DNA from: Mesostigma viride
Taxonomy: Eukaryota; Streptophyta; Mesostigmatophyceae; Mesostigmatales; Mesostigmataceae
Direction: 5' to 3'
Length of the DNA: 64,000 nucleotides
NCBI GenBank assembly: GCA_009746045.1
Contig: RPFO01001128.1
Coordinates: 1-64,000 of the forward strand
Of this stretch, positions 1 to 9,637 are shown one piece after another. A program made the position numbers and the translations under genes. The stretch's first letter is position 1. Every line of letters begins with the position of its first letter. The notes beneath the pieces are model-generated. The model ran no database searches. It had not been told where the DNA came from and saw nothing but the letters and a program-made list of their open reading frames with translations.

Positions 1-2
1 GG

Positions 3-821
3 ATAGGCAGTAGCACTTTTGGCAAGTGTACTGACCAGATTAAGGACCTAACCAGGGAGTGCAAAAAGGCCAATAAGGCCTGGGCACTGTACGTGGCTGA
101 GCTGAAGGAGCTGCTGGAGGACCAACGCAAGAAGGTCGGCATCCATTGGCAGGACAAGTATCAAGGGTGGGAGGTCAAGGGGGACCTGATCCAGAACTTT
201 CTCAACTATTGTAAGATGGTTGAGGAGGGCAGGGCTCACGGCTTTAATGTCGCTGATAACATAGCCCTAACCAACTGGCTCAAGGTTTCTGGGCTGGATA
301 AGGCGACACGTGGCTCCTTAAAAGTCATGTGTGCCCCACACTCTACCCTGAAGGCCTACAAGGTCATCATTAAACAAGCTCTCGAGGCAGAGGAGCTGTT
401 TGAGGGTGGAGTGCCAGCAGTGAAGGCTACCCAGGCAGGCGGGCGTACCCAGGGTGGCTCCAAGACGTCTGAGGCTGACCGAAGCCAAGGAGGGCGTAGG
501 GGCAACCATCACAAGCGCAAGGGAGATCATTCACCTGATTCTGACAGGAGGTCACACTCCAAGTCGGTGTTCAGGCGGGTGGGTGGTCAGCCCAAGCAGG
601 GCAACGCGTCTGACAATGGGGGCAGTGGCCAGGGCAAGTCCAAGATACAATGCTACCTGTGCAAGGGGTGGGGGCACATCAAGAAGGAGTGTCCCAGCTT
701 CAAGAAGTCCCAGGGCCAGGGCAGCAACAAGAATAACAACAACAACAAGAAGAACAACAACAAGTCCCAGGCAGGCCAGCCTTCAAAGGGCAGTCAGCAA
801 GAAGACAACAAGGAGCAGTGA
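3..821 (+). CDS. Copia-1 Gag, partial at 5' end
   Basis: The frame is open to the left edge, so the N-terminus is missing. The visible part is a hydrophilic, probably helical capsid-like region, then a basic Ser/Gly/Lys-rich stretch. Next comes a zinc knuckle of CX2CX4HX4C form (CYLCKGWGHIKKEC, around nt 649-690) and an Asn/Lys-rich tail. Such proteins form the cytoplasmic virus-like particle and bind element RNA through the knuckle. It ends at a TGA (819-821). The codons after this TGA stay open in the same frame into Pol. There is no protease motif in this ORF, which is unusual for copia elements. Confidence 0.85.
   Translation: MGSSTFGKCTDQIKDLTRECKKANKAWALYVAELKELLEDQRKKVGIHWQDKYQGWEVKGDLIQNFLNYCKMVEEGRAHGFNVADNIALTNWLKVSGLDKATRGSLKVMCAPHSTLKAYKVIIKQALEAEELFEGGVPAVKATQAGGRTQGGSKTSEADRSQGGRRGNHHKRKGDHSPDSDRRSHSKSVFRRVGGQPKQGNASDNGGSGQGKSKIQCYLCKGWGHIKKECPSFKKSQGQGSNKNNNNNKKNNNKSQAGQPSKGSQQEDNKEQ
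819..821 (+). promoter_or_regulatory. In-frame UGA between Gag and Pol (candidate readthrough stop)
   Basis: Reading codon by codon from nt 3, the only stop before 4446 is this TGA, in the context CAG TGA CTG. Codons 822-962 are all sense and run into the Pol methionine at 963. Readthrough of one stop is a known way to make Gag-Pol in some retroelements, and UGA followed by C is a leaky context. A simple nonsense mutation in a formerly single Gag-Pol ORF is the alternative. Confidence 0.5.
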
Positions 822-962
822 CTGTCTGAGGCAACCCCTACACACCTTAATTCACCCAAGGGGGAGGCCAGGTGCTCCAATGCAGATTTTATATCTGGGC
901 AACAAGAGGGTGATCTCCAGGTTCAGTGTGGCCCCAGGTCACCTGGAGAGGTACAGGTTCCT

Positions 963-3900
963 ATGAAGACGTCCTTGACAGCTGATGCAGCTGTAAGTAT
1001 GTCTGACCCTATGCATCCTCGTGCTGGGCACGAGGGTGGACCTCTCATTTTGAGAGAAACCAATGTACAACCACAGAGGGGTGTGAAGGCCTCTGGTGGT
1101 ATGCATGTGGTCCCTGCTGGCGGTCCAGGTGTTGGGCATGAGCAGGGTGACTCAGGCTCTGAGTCAGAACAGGATGGAAGTCAGCATGGTGATGCTGGAC
1201 AACCTGACAGCACAGTCCTGACTGTGCCAGGGACTGCTTCCTCTGTGTACCAGGAGTTGGGTGCCCGAATCCACAACATGTTTGGGCATGCCACTTCTCT
1301 GTCAAACAACTTTGCCTTCCGTATGGGCAGGGCACCCCTTCTTAAGGCGTGTCAGCAAGCTGCCTCACGGTGTAAGTGCCAGTTGTCCTCCAACAAGCCC
1401 AGGAAATCACATGCCAAAGCTCTACCTCAGAGCATTGGTGATCTGCAGTGTGATATCCAACACATCAGGGGCATGCAACTGTTGGTGTGCGTGGACAGGT
1501 ACACGAAATACAAGGTGCTGGAGCATTTACCTTCTATGAAGAACAGGTACTTGCTGGCTGCCCTGCAGAATGTAAGAGCCAAGTTTCCTACCACAAGGAT
1601 CCAGGTGGACATGCAGTTTCAGCATCTCAAGGGTGATCCTACCCTTCCTGAGTTGCTGGTTACACCTAGGGAGGCTCATGGGCAGCAGGGTGCTATCGAG
1701 AGGGCAATCCAGGAGGTCAAGAAATTGATCATCTCTGAAGACTGGGTACCCTTGTCTGCACCTGCACTTGTCAGGAGTGCATGGCTGAGGAACGTGGAGC
1801 AGCAGCTGAACAGCAGGGTTAACTTCTACTATGATGGAGTTGCTGTCAGCCCAATGGGTCTATATCATGGCCTGTGCCCACCACATGTGCTGGAGGGCTG
1901 GAAACATGCTGCACATGTCACCTTTGCCAAGCTGAGGGAGAAGGACCGGGGTTGGAAGATGCTGGAGCCACAAGTGGGTCAGAAGGTCCTAGCTTGGAAG
2001 GAACCTAGCCTTTATGGCAAACGTGGTAGCTGGAGTCCTGGGGTGGTTACCCAGGTTGATGAAGCTAGCCACGCATGCTTGGTCAGCATGGAGGACGAAC
2101 CAAAGCATGTACACCGGCTGAGTTGGTCATATGTCAAGCCTAACCTGATGAATGAGGGCAGTCAGGCACAAGGCTCACAGGATCTGCAGGATTTTCAGGT
2201 CCCAGGTGACATCACTGACGCAACGACCACATCTGTTGCAGGGGAATCTGTCAGCCCTGGCCAGGTTGCAGAGGTACTTGTTGAACAGGCTGCAAGGTCA
2301 ACAGCTGGGGAGTCAACTGTCAAGCCCAAGGCACTAACCAAGCCCAGGGGGACAAGTTTGGCTGGATTGATTGGGGCTCTACAAAGGGCCAAGAAGCAGC
2401 CCAAGGTAGCCAAGCTCAGGTGGCATGGCAATCTGGGGCTGGACACTGCCTTAGAGGTAGACACTAATTCTCAGGTCTCCATTATTGGGACCAGGGCTGC
2501 AGCAGGGTACAGCATGTCTGAACCCAGCTATCAGTTTGTGTCTGACTTCAGTGGCGGGGTACACGTGAAGGTACTGGGTGAGGTATTCATTCCTATCCTT
2601 GGACAGGACACTGCTTTTTGTGTCTTGGAGGGCTATCAAGGACCTGCTCTTCTGGGGCAGAATTTCCTATGCCAGGATGGGGTAGTGATCACGTCCTCTC
2701 TCCTGACTAAGGAAGGGGCTGGTCAGGTCCCACTGATTAATTTCAGGACCACTCACCTATCACGTGCAGTAACCAGGACGGTTAAGCGTGTGCAAGTGTG
2801 CCAGGGGCAGGAGCCCTTGGTTGATGACCTCATACTGCCAGCTGCTAGTCATCCAAGCAGTTTGGGCATTGGTCCTCACTCACTTGCTGGACACAGCCCT
2901 ATCAACTACCAAGGCCTGGTGAAGCTCATGTCCTCTCCCATTATGTGTCCCCAGGTCACACTGGGTCTGATTAAATCTGGGGAGGACTGGATCTCCAAGA
3001 AATGCGTGGAACCTGTCAATGACCTGCCTCCTGCACGACGTCTACTCAAGCTCAAGTTTGTCATCAAGATGAAGGAGGTGGACGGGGTCAAGGTACCACA
3101 TGTCAGGCCAGTGCTGAATGAGTTCAAGGGTACTGGTGAGTGCACTGCTGAGGAGTTGTATACCCCTGGCATGCTGCATGATACTTGGAGGCTGCTGCTG
3201 TGTGTCTTTCTAGGCCTTCTCAACAAGGGCTTGGACTATGGCTCAGTGGTGATAGACTTCAAGAGGGCATTTCTGGAGGGTGATGCAGATGTGGCACAGG
3301 AAAAGTGGGAGGGCAAGACGCCTTTCTATGTTAGGGTGCCTGCTGTATGGAAAAGGGACATCCACACGGAGTTCCTTAAAATCCTCAAGGGCCTGGAGGG
3401 CCTGAGGTCAAGTCCAATAATCTGGAGGGAGACTCTCAACCGTTTCCTGAAGGAGCATTGCAACTTGAAGGTCTCTCCTGTAGACCCCTGTCTGTTTCTG
3501 GGGCAATGGGAAGGCCTGCCAGTGTATGCTTCGCTGCACGGGGATGACCTACATCTGATAGCTCCCACGTCGTGGCTTAAGGAGCTGATCTCCATCATTA
3601 AGTCCAAGTTTCCTCTGGGTAGGGAGCAATGGCAGGTGGAGAATGAGCCTCTGCTGTTTGTGGGCATGGAGGCCACACTGGTGAAGAAGGGAGGGGAGTG
3701 GCGTATGCTGCTGGTGGGGGGCAATGACTATCAAGAGACCCTCATTAGCAAGCTTCCTCCAACCATCACACAGGCACTGTGTCCCATGGTGAGGGGCATG
3801 GTTGCTTGGGTGGCAGGCATTTCCAGGCCAGACCTTATGGTCATAGCCAGGTTGCCTGATGACATGCTGGTGGAGCTAGGGTCTGCCAAGGTGGCTGATC

Positions 3901-4448
3901 AGGTCAGGGCTTCATCTGGCATTCTGTTGTCTGCAGTGGATTTATCACAACCCATTTGCATGGAGCTGTATGTGGATAGCTCAATGGACAGCAGGCAGGT
4001 CTCCAAGGTCAGGGGCAGGGCTGCAGGGCTCTTTGTGCTCAGACAGGAAGGCCTGGGGAGTTTGGTGAGCTGGTTTAGTCGCCTGCACAAACGGGTGGCT
4101 GTCAGCAGTGATGTGGCAGAATGCAGGGCTATTTGTGAAGGCATTCACACAAGCCTTTATCTGAAGGAGTTGCTTCATCAGATGACTTCTAACACTCCTT
4201 GGCCACTTCAGGTTACCACTCTTCTAAAAACAGACTCCATGGGGATGGTGCAGTTTGTGCACAGGCAGATGGCCAGAAGTAGGGACTTGGATTATCTCCT
4301 TCTTAAGGAGTTGTCCTCCTTGGCCAATATTGAGCATATCCCTGGGGTTGACAATCCTGCTGATGCTTTGACCAAGCTAGTGCAGAAGGCAGCAGTGCAA
4401 TACAAGGTTCTTCAGTCTCTGATGGACCCATCTCAGCAAGCTGTCTAA
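963..4448 (+). CDS. Copia-1 Pol: integrase, protease-like, reverse transcriptase, RNase H
   Basis: This 1161-residue ORF is open back to 822. In order it holds an H/C zinc-binding region (HNMFGH near residue 104, then a Cys cluster) and an integrase core with D164, D216 and E246. A retropepsin-like segment follows with DTNSQVSIIG at residue 500 and a downstream GPALLGQNFL. RT has IDFKRAF at about 765 and HGDD at 859-862 in place of the usual YVDD. RNase H has LYVDSS near 1005, AECRAICEG, KTDSMG and NPADALTK. The protease-like motif between integrase and RT is not the standard copia order, and its active-site Gly is Asn. The enzyme copies element RNA and inserts the cDNA. Confidence 0.9.
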   Translation: MKTSLTADAAVSMSDPMHPRAGHEGGPLILRETNVQPQRGVKASGGMHVVPAGGPGVGHEQGDSGSESEQDGSQHGDAGQPDSTVLTVPGTASSVYQELGARIHNMFGHATSLSNNFAFRMGRAPLLKACQQAASRCKCQLSSNKPRKSHAKALPQSIGDLQCDIQHIRGMQLLVCVDRYTKYKVLEHLPSMKNRYLLAALQNVRAKFPTTRIQVDMQFQHLKGDPTLPELLVTPREAHGQQGAIERAIQEVKKLIISEDWVPLSAPALVRSAWLRNVEQQLNSRVNFYYDGVAVSPMGLYHGLCPPHVLEGWKHAAHVTFAKLREKDRGWKMLEPQVGQKVLAWKEPSLYGKRGSWSPGVVTQVDEASHACLVSMEDEPKHVHRLSWSYVKPNLMNEGSQAQGSQDLQDFQVPGDITDATTTSVAGESVSPGQVAEVLVEQAARSTAGESTVKPKALTKPRGTSLAGLIGALQRAKKQPKVAKLRWHGNLGLDTALEVDTNSQVSIIGTRAAAGYSMSEPSYQFVSDFSGGVHVKVLGEVFIPILGQDTAFCVLEGYQGPALLGQNFLCQDGVVITSSLLTKEGAGQVPLINFRTTHLSRAVTRTVKRVQVCQGQEPLVDDLILPAASHPSSLGIGPHSLAGHSPINYQGLVKLMSSPIMCPQVTLGLIKSGEDWISKKCVEPVNDLPPARRLLKLKFVIKMKEVDGVKVPHVRPVLNEFKGTGECTAEELYTPGMLHDTWRLLLCVFLGLLNKGLDYGSVVIDFKRAFLEGDADVAQEKWEGKTPFYVRVPAVWKRDIHTEFLKILKGLEGLRSSPIIWRETLNRFLKEHCNLKVSPVDPCLFLGQWEGLPVYASLHGDDLHLIAPTSWLKELISIIKSKFPLGREQWQVENEPLLFVGMEATLVKKGGEWRMLLVGGNDYQETLISKLPPTITQALCPMVRGMVAWVAGISRPDLMVIARLPDDMLVELGSAKVADQVRASSGILLSAVDLSQPICMELYVDSSMDSRQVSKVRGRAAGLFVLRQEGLGSLVSWFSRLHKRVAVSSDVAECRAICEGIHTSLYLKELLHQMTSNTPWPLQVTTLLKTDSMGMVQFVHRQMARSRDLDYLLLKELSSLANIEHIPGVDNPADALTKLVQKAAVQYKVLQSLMDPSQQAV

Positions 4449-4730
4449 GCTGGTGCATGGTTATAGGGCATTGGAGAGCAGATTGTGTGGTAGTGTCAGC
4501 ATTGTGACTGGCATAATACCTGTATTTTAGTCTGTACTAAGGCTCATGGACCATGGTACACTCACTCTGATTTTAATCAGGATACAGCCAGGTTTTGGCT
4601 GGGGTTCATGCTGTTGACTACACAAGGTTGACAGGTCCATTACAGACCATGTATTCTATTTTAAAAGAAATGTATATTTGTACATACCTCTCACAATGGT
4701 CTGGGAACCTTTATTCTGGGGTTTATAGGG

Positions 4731-4747
4731 CGGGGTTCGATTCCCTG
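4731..4747 (+). promoter_or_regulatory. tRNA T-arm-like hairpin / box-B-like motif in copia 3' region
   Basis: CGGGGTTCGATTCCCTG can fold as a five-pair T-arm (one G-U) with loop TTCGATT and contains a perfect GGTTCGATTCC box B. The same motif is kept on the minus strand at 63300-63316 in the other copia copy and in degenerate form near 43120. No tRNA body or clear box A is present around it. Confidence 0.45.
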
Positions 4748-5954
4748 GTATTATGTTTCTACAAGCTGGCCTGTTCAGGTGTTTGCCTGTTCAGACTTCC
4801 CTAGTTCCCCAGGGCAGGATTTAATTGTTGCCTATGTGTTTCATTTTGTCATTTGTTTGCTGTGGCAGTTTACCATCTGGCAAGTAGACGGGCGCCGTAA
4901 GACGGGCGCCAATAGACCCCTGTTGAGAGAATGACAGGCAAACTATTGTAATACGCCTTACTTTGTCAAGTGGTATTTTAATTGTCATGGATTTATTGTA
5001 CTTATATTGAATATGTACTGGGTTTTATGGGATTAGTATCTGGGATTAATGTAACTCACCGCCAGAAGGTCATTGTACTGGAGGCTCTACCGAGGTGATG
5101 GGATTAATTCCTGGAGAAGACCTCATAGAATTAACCTGTATGTATTTAATTTTGTGTGCTTCTAATATCTGGTGGTACTCTGTAATGCCACTTCCATAGG
5201 TTTTCTCCATTTCTCATGAAATGGTTTTCCCTGTGGCAGATCTGTTTCTTTTCCAGTTCCTTAAAAGAAAGGGCTGGGGGAATGGCATTGGCCATTAAAG
5301 ACATCTGTTCAAGCTTCAAGCTGGAGTGAAGGACATTTCAAGCTACTTCAAGGGTCCCTGGCAGGGGATGTGATCCCTAAAGAAAAGAAGGGATTGGAGT
5401 TAACGTAAAGGATTTACGTTAGATGGATAGAGATTGTTACGCTCTTTCCAACGGCACCTTGAACGCCTCATTTGGTTAAGGAACGTAAAAGTTATGACGT
5501 TTCCTAGGCTGTGCCGACAGTACCCGGCGCGCCACTGTGGGCGCGTACGGACACAGGATGTACAAGTGTCACTTTGATAGTCCGCAGGACGTTGACAGGA
5601 CTTGTACAGGACTTGATGGTCAATTGATAGGTAGGCGCACTGTAGCGCGCCAGGACCTATGAGACAATTGATGCTGACTAGTGTACGGATAGGTCCACAG
5701 GACTAGCCGTATGGACAATTGATAGATCTGCGCGCCAAAAGGCGTGCCAGAGTCTGTGTAATCAATTGATTGACAGTTCAGCTGTGACAGTGCAGCTGAA
5801 TACTTGGACGCGTCCCTAGTAAGCTATATGAGTGACTTGGTCACACCGGGACGCTAGTTCTTGCGTGCACGTTCTCTTGGCACTGCGACCCTGTCGTCTG
5901 TGCTGCGTGCAGTCTTGGAAGTGACGTGACTTACGTCTGTGTTTCCTGATTGTT

Positions 5955-5960
5955 AATAAA
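5955..5960 (+). terminator. AATAAA, possible polyadenylation signal of copia-1
   Basis: An AATAAA lies about 135 bases before the end of the copia 3' region, in a position compatible with the R region of a 3' LTR. Confidence 0.3.
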
Positions 5961-6093
5961 GGCAACTTCCTGCAAGAACCATGGCGGAATTCGTGGCATT
6001 CTTACCCTCACAACTGGTATTTTCTATAGCTGGGTAGACTGCAAGAACTATATAGTGGATAGGCATAGGGCTATCTTTAAGGGATTCAAGACA

Positions 6094-6123
6094 GGGGCTG
6101 GTTTTTTTTTAGTATGTTAAAAT
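6094..6123 (+). repeat. Left terminal inverted repeat of the 7.1-kb segment
   Basis: The 30 bases, starting GGGGCTGG followed by nine T and then AGTATGTTAAAATC, are the reverse complement of 13177-13206 apart from one base in the T-run. Confidence 0.75.
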
Positions 6124-6224
6124 CTGAACCGTTTATTAAAAATTTATCAAGATGCGACATTTCCCATGCTTTTGGCCACCTAAACCACCTGCCACATGCC
6201 CTGGAACTGTGCCCTAGTGATGCT

Positions 6225-6470
6225 CTAATATGCCCCATGCCCCATGGCTCATGCCCCATCATGCCCCATGCCCCATGCCCTTCTACAGCATGTTCGATGC
6301 TCCATGCCACACATGCCACGAACCGCAAGCCAACTGTCAAACATCGTTGCTCCCATTCCCCCATACCCCATGCCCCATGCCCCATGCCCCATGTGCCCAA
6401 AACCAAGCCCCCCATGCCCGGCCATATATATGGCCTGATTGCTACATGCTCCATGCCCCATGCACCAGTT
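6225..6470 (+). repeat. CATGCCC-type short tandem repeat
   Basis: Runs of CATGCCC and variants occur at about 6229-6285, 6358-6425 and 6450-6470. They create spurious open frames on both strands. The bases up to 6877 show no gene. Confidence 0.85.
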
Positions 6471-6877
6471 AAGTGCCCTGGCACATCCCATGCCATATTA
6501 CAATGCGCGTGATTTTCATCAATGATGTGTGTGTGCTTCTTGTGCCTACTTGCCTGTGTTATGACCATGCCAATGCAGTTTGAAGTCACAACAACTACTG
6601 ATCAAGGAGCTGCAGTCCAAGTATATTGCATGAGGGACCCAGCACAAGAACCTTTATGATGTCAAGTGCAGCTGGGCACTGTCAAGACGAAATGGCAGCC
6701 AGCTTACATGCTGACTCTCTTGGCCATCACATTTTTCGCAAGCCCAATACCTTGTCATCCTGCTATGTCCAAGGTAGCCACTAAAAGCCAGCCACATTGG
6801 CAAGAAAGTTGTCTCCACCGATAGGTCACTGTACCTTGGTCACTGGTCAGCCTCTAACAAAAGGATGGCAGCACCTA

Positions 6878-8357
6878 CTATTGCATGTGACACCCGCTAG
6901 GTTGCCCATAGATGCTGCCGTTGAACTGGTACGGCAACCCGCGCCCCGCGCTGGCATTGCCATGGTACGCCGACAGTGGCAGAGCGCCATGGGACTCAGT
7001 ACGGCTGTTAGGTACTAGGAGGCATGCAAAGCGATCCATCGTGTCTGCCAGCCCGTGCATGGCTAGCTGTACACCATGGTCAGCTGCCATGCCTGAATGG
7101 TTGAGAACACCGCGGTCGCTCATGCTTCTGACTGCTGATGTATCGCCCATGCCGATGCCCAGCAACCCATAGTTTCGCTGCAACTGCGGCTGAACAGGCT
7201 GCAACATCTGGTGCAAGAACTGCTGCTGCTGCTCCCGCGGCTGCTGCTCCACTAGATGCCACATCTGTTGCAAAAACTGCAACCTCGTTTGCGGCTGCAG
7301 CTGCGGTTGTGGCTGCTGTGGCGGAGGCGGTGGCGGCGGGGGTGGCACCGGCTGCAAGTGCGGCTGCGGCTCCAACATGTCCAACAGCTGCTGCAGGATC
7401 GGCTGACTTGTTTGCGATGGCTGTGGTGATGGTGATGGCGGCAGAGGCTGCTGCCGTTGCAGCAGTGGCCACGGCAGTGACGGCAGCGACTGCGGCTGCT
7501 GCGACGGCAGCGACTGCGGCTGCTGCGACGGCAGCGACTGCGGCTGCTGCGACGGCAGCGACTGCGGCTGCTGCGACTCCTCCCCGCGCTTACGTAGCTG
7601 CGCCACCTCTTCCTCCAACTTGCGCCGCTCTTGCTCCAACTTGCGCCGCTCTTCCTCCATCTTGCGCCGCTCTTCCTCCATCTTGCGCCGCTCTCCAGCT
7701 GCATTTTCCAGCTCCTTAGTGTACTGCTGCAGCTTGTTGTCAGATGCGCGCTGCACGCTTTGCCTGGTCGCCAGTGGCTGTGCTTCTTGGTGTGCAAGCA
7801 TGGTTTCATCGTCGGTGTCTGTAATCATCATGTCCGCACCATGACTGGTCAATCCAATCCTCATCGTCATCCACAGACACCACAGCAACCCTGCCTTTAG
7901 CTGCCCTGGATACGCCCTTAGCTTGGCCATTGGATGTTGGTCGAATGTTTTCCTTGCCAGCAGAAGGTGCCACCTTCCTCTTTTGTCTTGTTGCCGTGCT
8001 TGCCGCTGCCTTGGGCGCGGGTGCAGCTTTGGACCCGGCTCCCTTGGATCCCGCTGCCGTGGTTGCCGCTGCCTTGGGCGCGGCTCCAGCCCTGGTCCGG
8101 GTCGCTGCCGTAGGCTCTGCCGTGGGCGCACTCGGTTCGATGACCTTGTTTCGCTGGCTCTCTGTTTCTGTGGCCGGCATGGCCGTGATCGCTGGAGTTG
8201 GTTGGCCAGGGGTAATGGAGCTCACCGCGCATGGGCCAAAGCCGCTGTTGCGGTGAGATTGTGCAGTGCGTTGTGGCACTGCTGGACCGACAAGACTTGG
8301 AGCCCACCGGTAACCTTCATGACTGATTTGCTCCCGCGCCTCACGACTGGTGTGCAT
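6878..8357 (-). pseudogene. Hypothetical Ala/Lys-rich, coiled-coil, Gln/Pro-rich protein, frameshifted
   Basis: Not assigned to a family. From the ATG at 8357 the protein runs through an Ala/Pro/Lys-rich basic region (RQKRKVAPS) to an acidic SVDDDEDW patch. At about 7845 the frame shifts by one base. The second frame continues with DTDDE, then a charged coiled coil (ERRKMEEERRKLEQ repeats), then four tandem copies of QPQSLPSQ from a 24-bp repeat near 7475-7580. A long Gln/Pro-rich stretch and a C-terminus ending HMQ follow. Composition is consistent along both frames, so one former gene is likely. A short intron near 7845 could also explain the shift. It lies inside the inverted-repeat segment and may belong to that element. 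Confidence 0.45.
7475..7580 (-). repeat. 24-bp tandem repeat encoding QPQSLPSQ
   Basis: About four copies of a unit based on GCGACTGCGGCTGCTGCGAC lie inside the Q-rich ORF. The period is a multiple of three, so the reading frame is kept. Confidence 0.75.
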
Positions 8358-8366
8358 GGAGGCTCA

Positions 8367-8687
8367 TCAGTGGCGGTGCATGCAGCGCAGGTAATAGAAT
8401 TCATGCCAAAGTCGCAACGTATTCTCGTCACAATGCTGACGCACCCGACTGCATGATCGATTGTCTGGCCCGACCCTGCAGTTTGTAGGTGCCAGCACGA
8501 AACCGGCATTTGGGTGCACAATAACCACGCAGCACGCTTGGTCTGACACGTAGCTGTGTGGGGCGACCACGTCACCCACACTGACTTGACAAAATTGTCC
8601 AGCAGCATTTGTCCAGGAGACCGTTCCCTGCAAAAGTCGCGGTATATGGGAAGACAAGCAATGCAATTTACATAAAAACGCAAGCAC
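8367..8687 (-). CDS. Possible upstream exon, Cys/His-containing, unknown
   Basis: This minus-strand open frame could be spliced upstream of the Q-rich gene. A good acceptor (TTTTGCAG) precedes GGAACGGTCTCC near 8630. The encoded residues include VSVGDVVAPHS and several Cys and His. No family was recognised, and the frame may be chance. Confidence 0.2.
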   Translation of the reverse strand: MLAFLCKLHCLSSHIPRLLQGTVSWTNAAGQFCQVSVGDVVAPHSYVSDQACCVVIVHPNAGFVLAPTNCRVGPDNRSCSRVRQHCDENTLRLWHEFYYLRCMHRH

Positions 8688-8956
8688 TAGTCAGCTACCA
8701 TTCCCATTGAATCACAATCAACAAGCAAGCCATAGTCTAGGTGGCTGAAGCTAAGTTCAATCCGAGTGCCTTCCTACGTCCAAGAGAAACAGATTCCCTC
8801 GCGGGGGCGTGCAAACTCAGGCATAGCGTTGAGCCCGCAGCCCTACCGCTTTGCAACCCCCCACGAGTGAAATTTTATATTTTATAGTGCCAAGCCGTGC
8901 AGGGTTTTATATACACACAGTGTAGAGCACTACTGTACACACAGTCTATAGCATTG

Positions 8957-9637
8957 TCAAGCAAGCCAATCCAAATACATGTCACAGAAACAGTTTTCCT
9001 TCAAACACACCTGGTATAACGAGCCGCCAGGAGCAAACTCGACCGGCGAGGTGCCGGTCTCACTCTGAGAAACCAAAGGAGTGTCAACAGGAACTCCTAC
9101 AGTGATAGGAACTCCTTCCGCCGTCGCGTTGCTCAGCGTCGTTTGCGGCACTTCACCGGACGGCTGCACATCGCCGTTCGCCAGCCCTGAGACTTCCGGC
9201 AAGTGGCTCTGCGGCGTTTCCTGTGTGACCCCAGATGTCGCAGCCGTTCCCGGATGCGTGATTCCTGGTGAGGACCCTGCTCCGAAATCCACCTCTAGCT
9301 GCCGTGCCAGTGAGGTGGGGTCGTTGGGACGCAGCCTAAACCTGTTAGCAAAGGCAGCCATGGCCGCATCGTCTGGGGCATCTCCTGGTAACTGAGCATC
9401 GGGCACCGTGCACTGCACACATTTCCAAACAGTCTGTCCACTGCTGTTAGTACCGGTAGGGTTCGGTGACAGCAAAAACGTGCATGCAGCATGCGCCTTT
9501 CTCCCGCACTTTCCGGAGCATTCGCAGGTAGCGCCCTTGAGAAACTTAGGGTCATTGCCATTTGCGGAGGCTACATGGCACTCCGCGATACCAGCCTCAC
9601 AGTTAGCATCGTCCAATGCATCGTCGGCAGTAGGCAT
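8957..9637 (-). CDS. Hypothetical protein with PHD-finger-like N-terminus
   Basis: 226 residues from the ATG at 9637. The N-terminal third has ordered Cys/His: C..C spacing ending in CECSGKC, then KAHAAC and WKCVQC. This fits a C4HC3 PHD-like finger (established family: chromatin reader modules). The rest is Ser/Thr/Pro/Gly-rich and probably disordered. The ORF is on the same strand as the Q-rich gene inside the inverted-repeat segment, and an intron could join them. Function is unknown. The PHD call rests on spacing only, and other zinc-binding folds are possible. Confidence 0.4.
   Translation of the reverse strand: MPTADDALDDANCEAGIAECHVASANGNDPKFLKGATCECSGKCGRKAHAACTFLLSPNPTGTNSSGQTVWKCVQCTVPDAQLPGDAPDDAAMAAFANRFRLRPNDPTSLARQLEVDFGAGSSPGITHPGTAATSGVTQETPQSHLPEVSGLANGDVQPSGEVPQTTLSNATAEGVPITVGVPVDTPLVSQSETGTSPVEFAPGGSLYQVCLKENCFCDMYLDWLA

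Larger units (their letters stand above)
1..6093 (+). mobile_element. Ty1/copia retrotransposon (copia-1), 5' truncated by window edge
   Basis: The element holds Gag with a CCHC knuckle and Pol with integrase, protease-like, reverse transcriptase and RNase H motifs, followed by a long non-coding 3' region. RNase H after RT with integrase before RT places it in the Ty1/copia group. The left end lies outside the window. The right limit is inferred from the start of the next inverted-repeat element at 6094. Related 3' regions occur on the minus strand at about 42250-43156 and 62064-63505, so this is a multi-copy family. The coding frame has only one in-frame stop between Gag and Pol, which argues for recent activity. 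Confidence 0.85.
4449..6093 (+). repeat. Copia-1 3' non-coding region, probable LTR
   Basis: No gene is visible. The stretch matches, in patches, the non-coding 3' region of the minus copia copy at 62064-63505 and the remnant at 42250-43156. Shared patches are the GGGGTTCGATTCCC block at 4731-4747, paired GGGCGCC motifs near 4890-4910, and a block around AAGGATTGGAGTTAAC near 5390. CAATTGAT occurs four times between 5618 and 5770, as expected of promoter-proximal LTR repeats, and AATAAA is at 5955-5960. LTR ends could not be fixed because the 5' LTR is outside the window. Confidence 0.55.

Noticed and set aside
4731-4747. tRNA gene
   Set aside because: Only a T-arm-like hairpin is present; no acceptor stem, D-arm or anticodon arm around it.
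6086-6589. ORFs across the CATGCCC repeat
   Set aside because: Low-complexity repeat read in several frames; no other support.
6878-8131. Q-rich ORF starting at 8131
   Set aside because: The start codon there is GTG and the upstream part of that frame is a shadow of the 7806-8357 frame; the real gene begins at the ATG at 8357.
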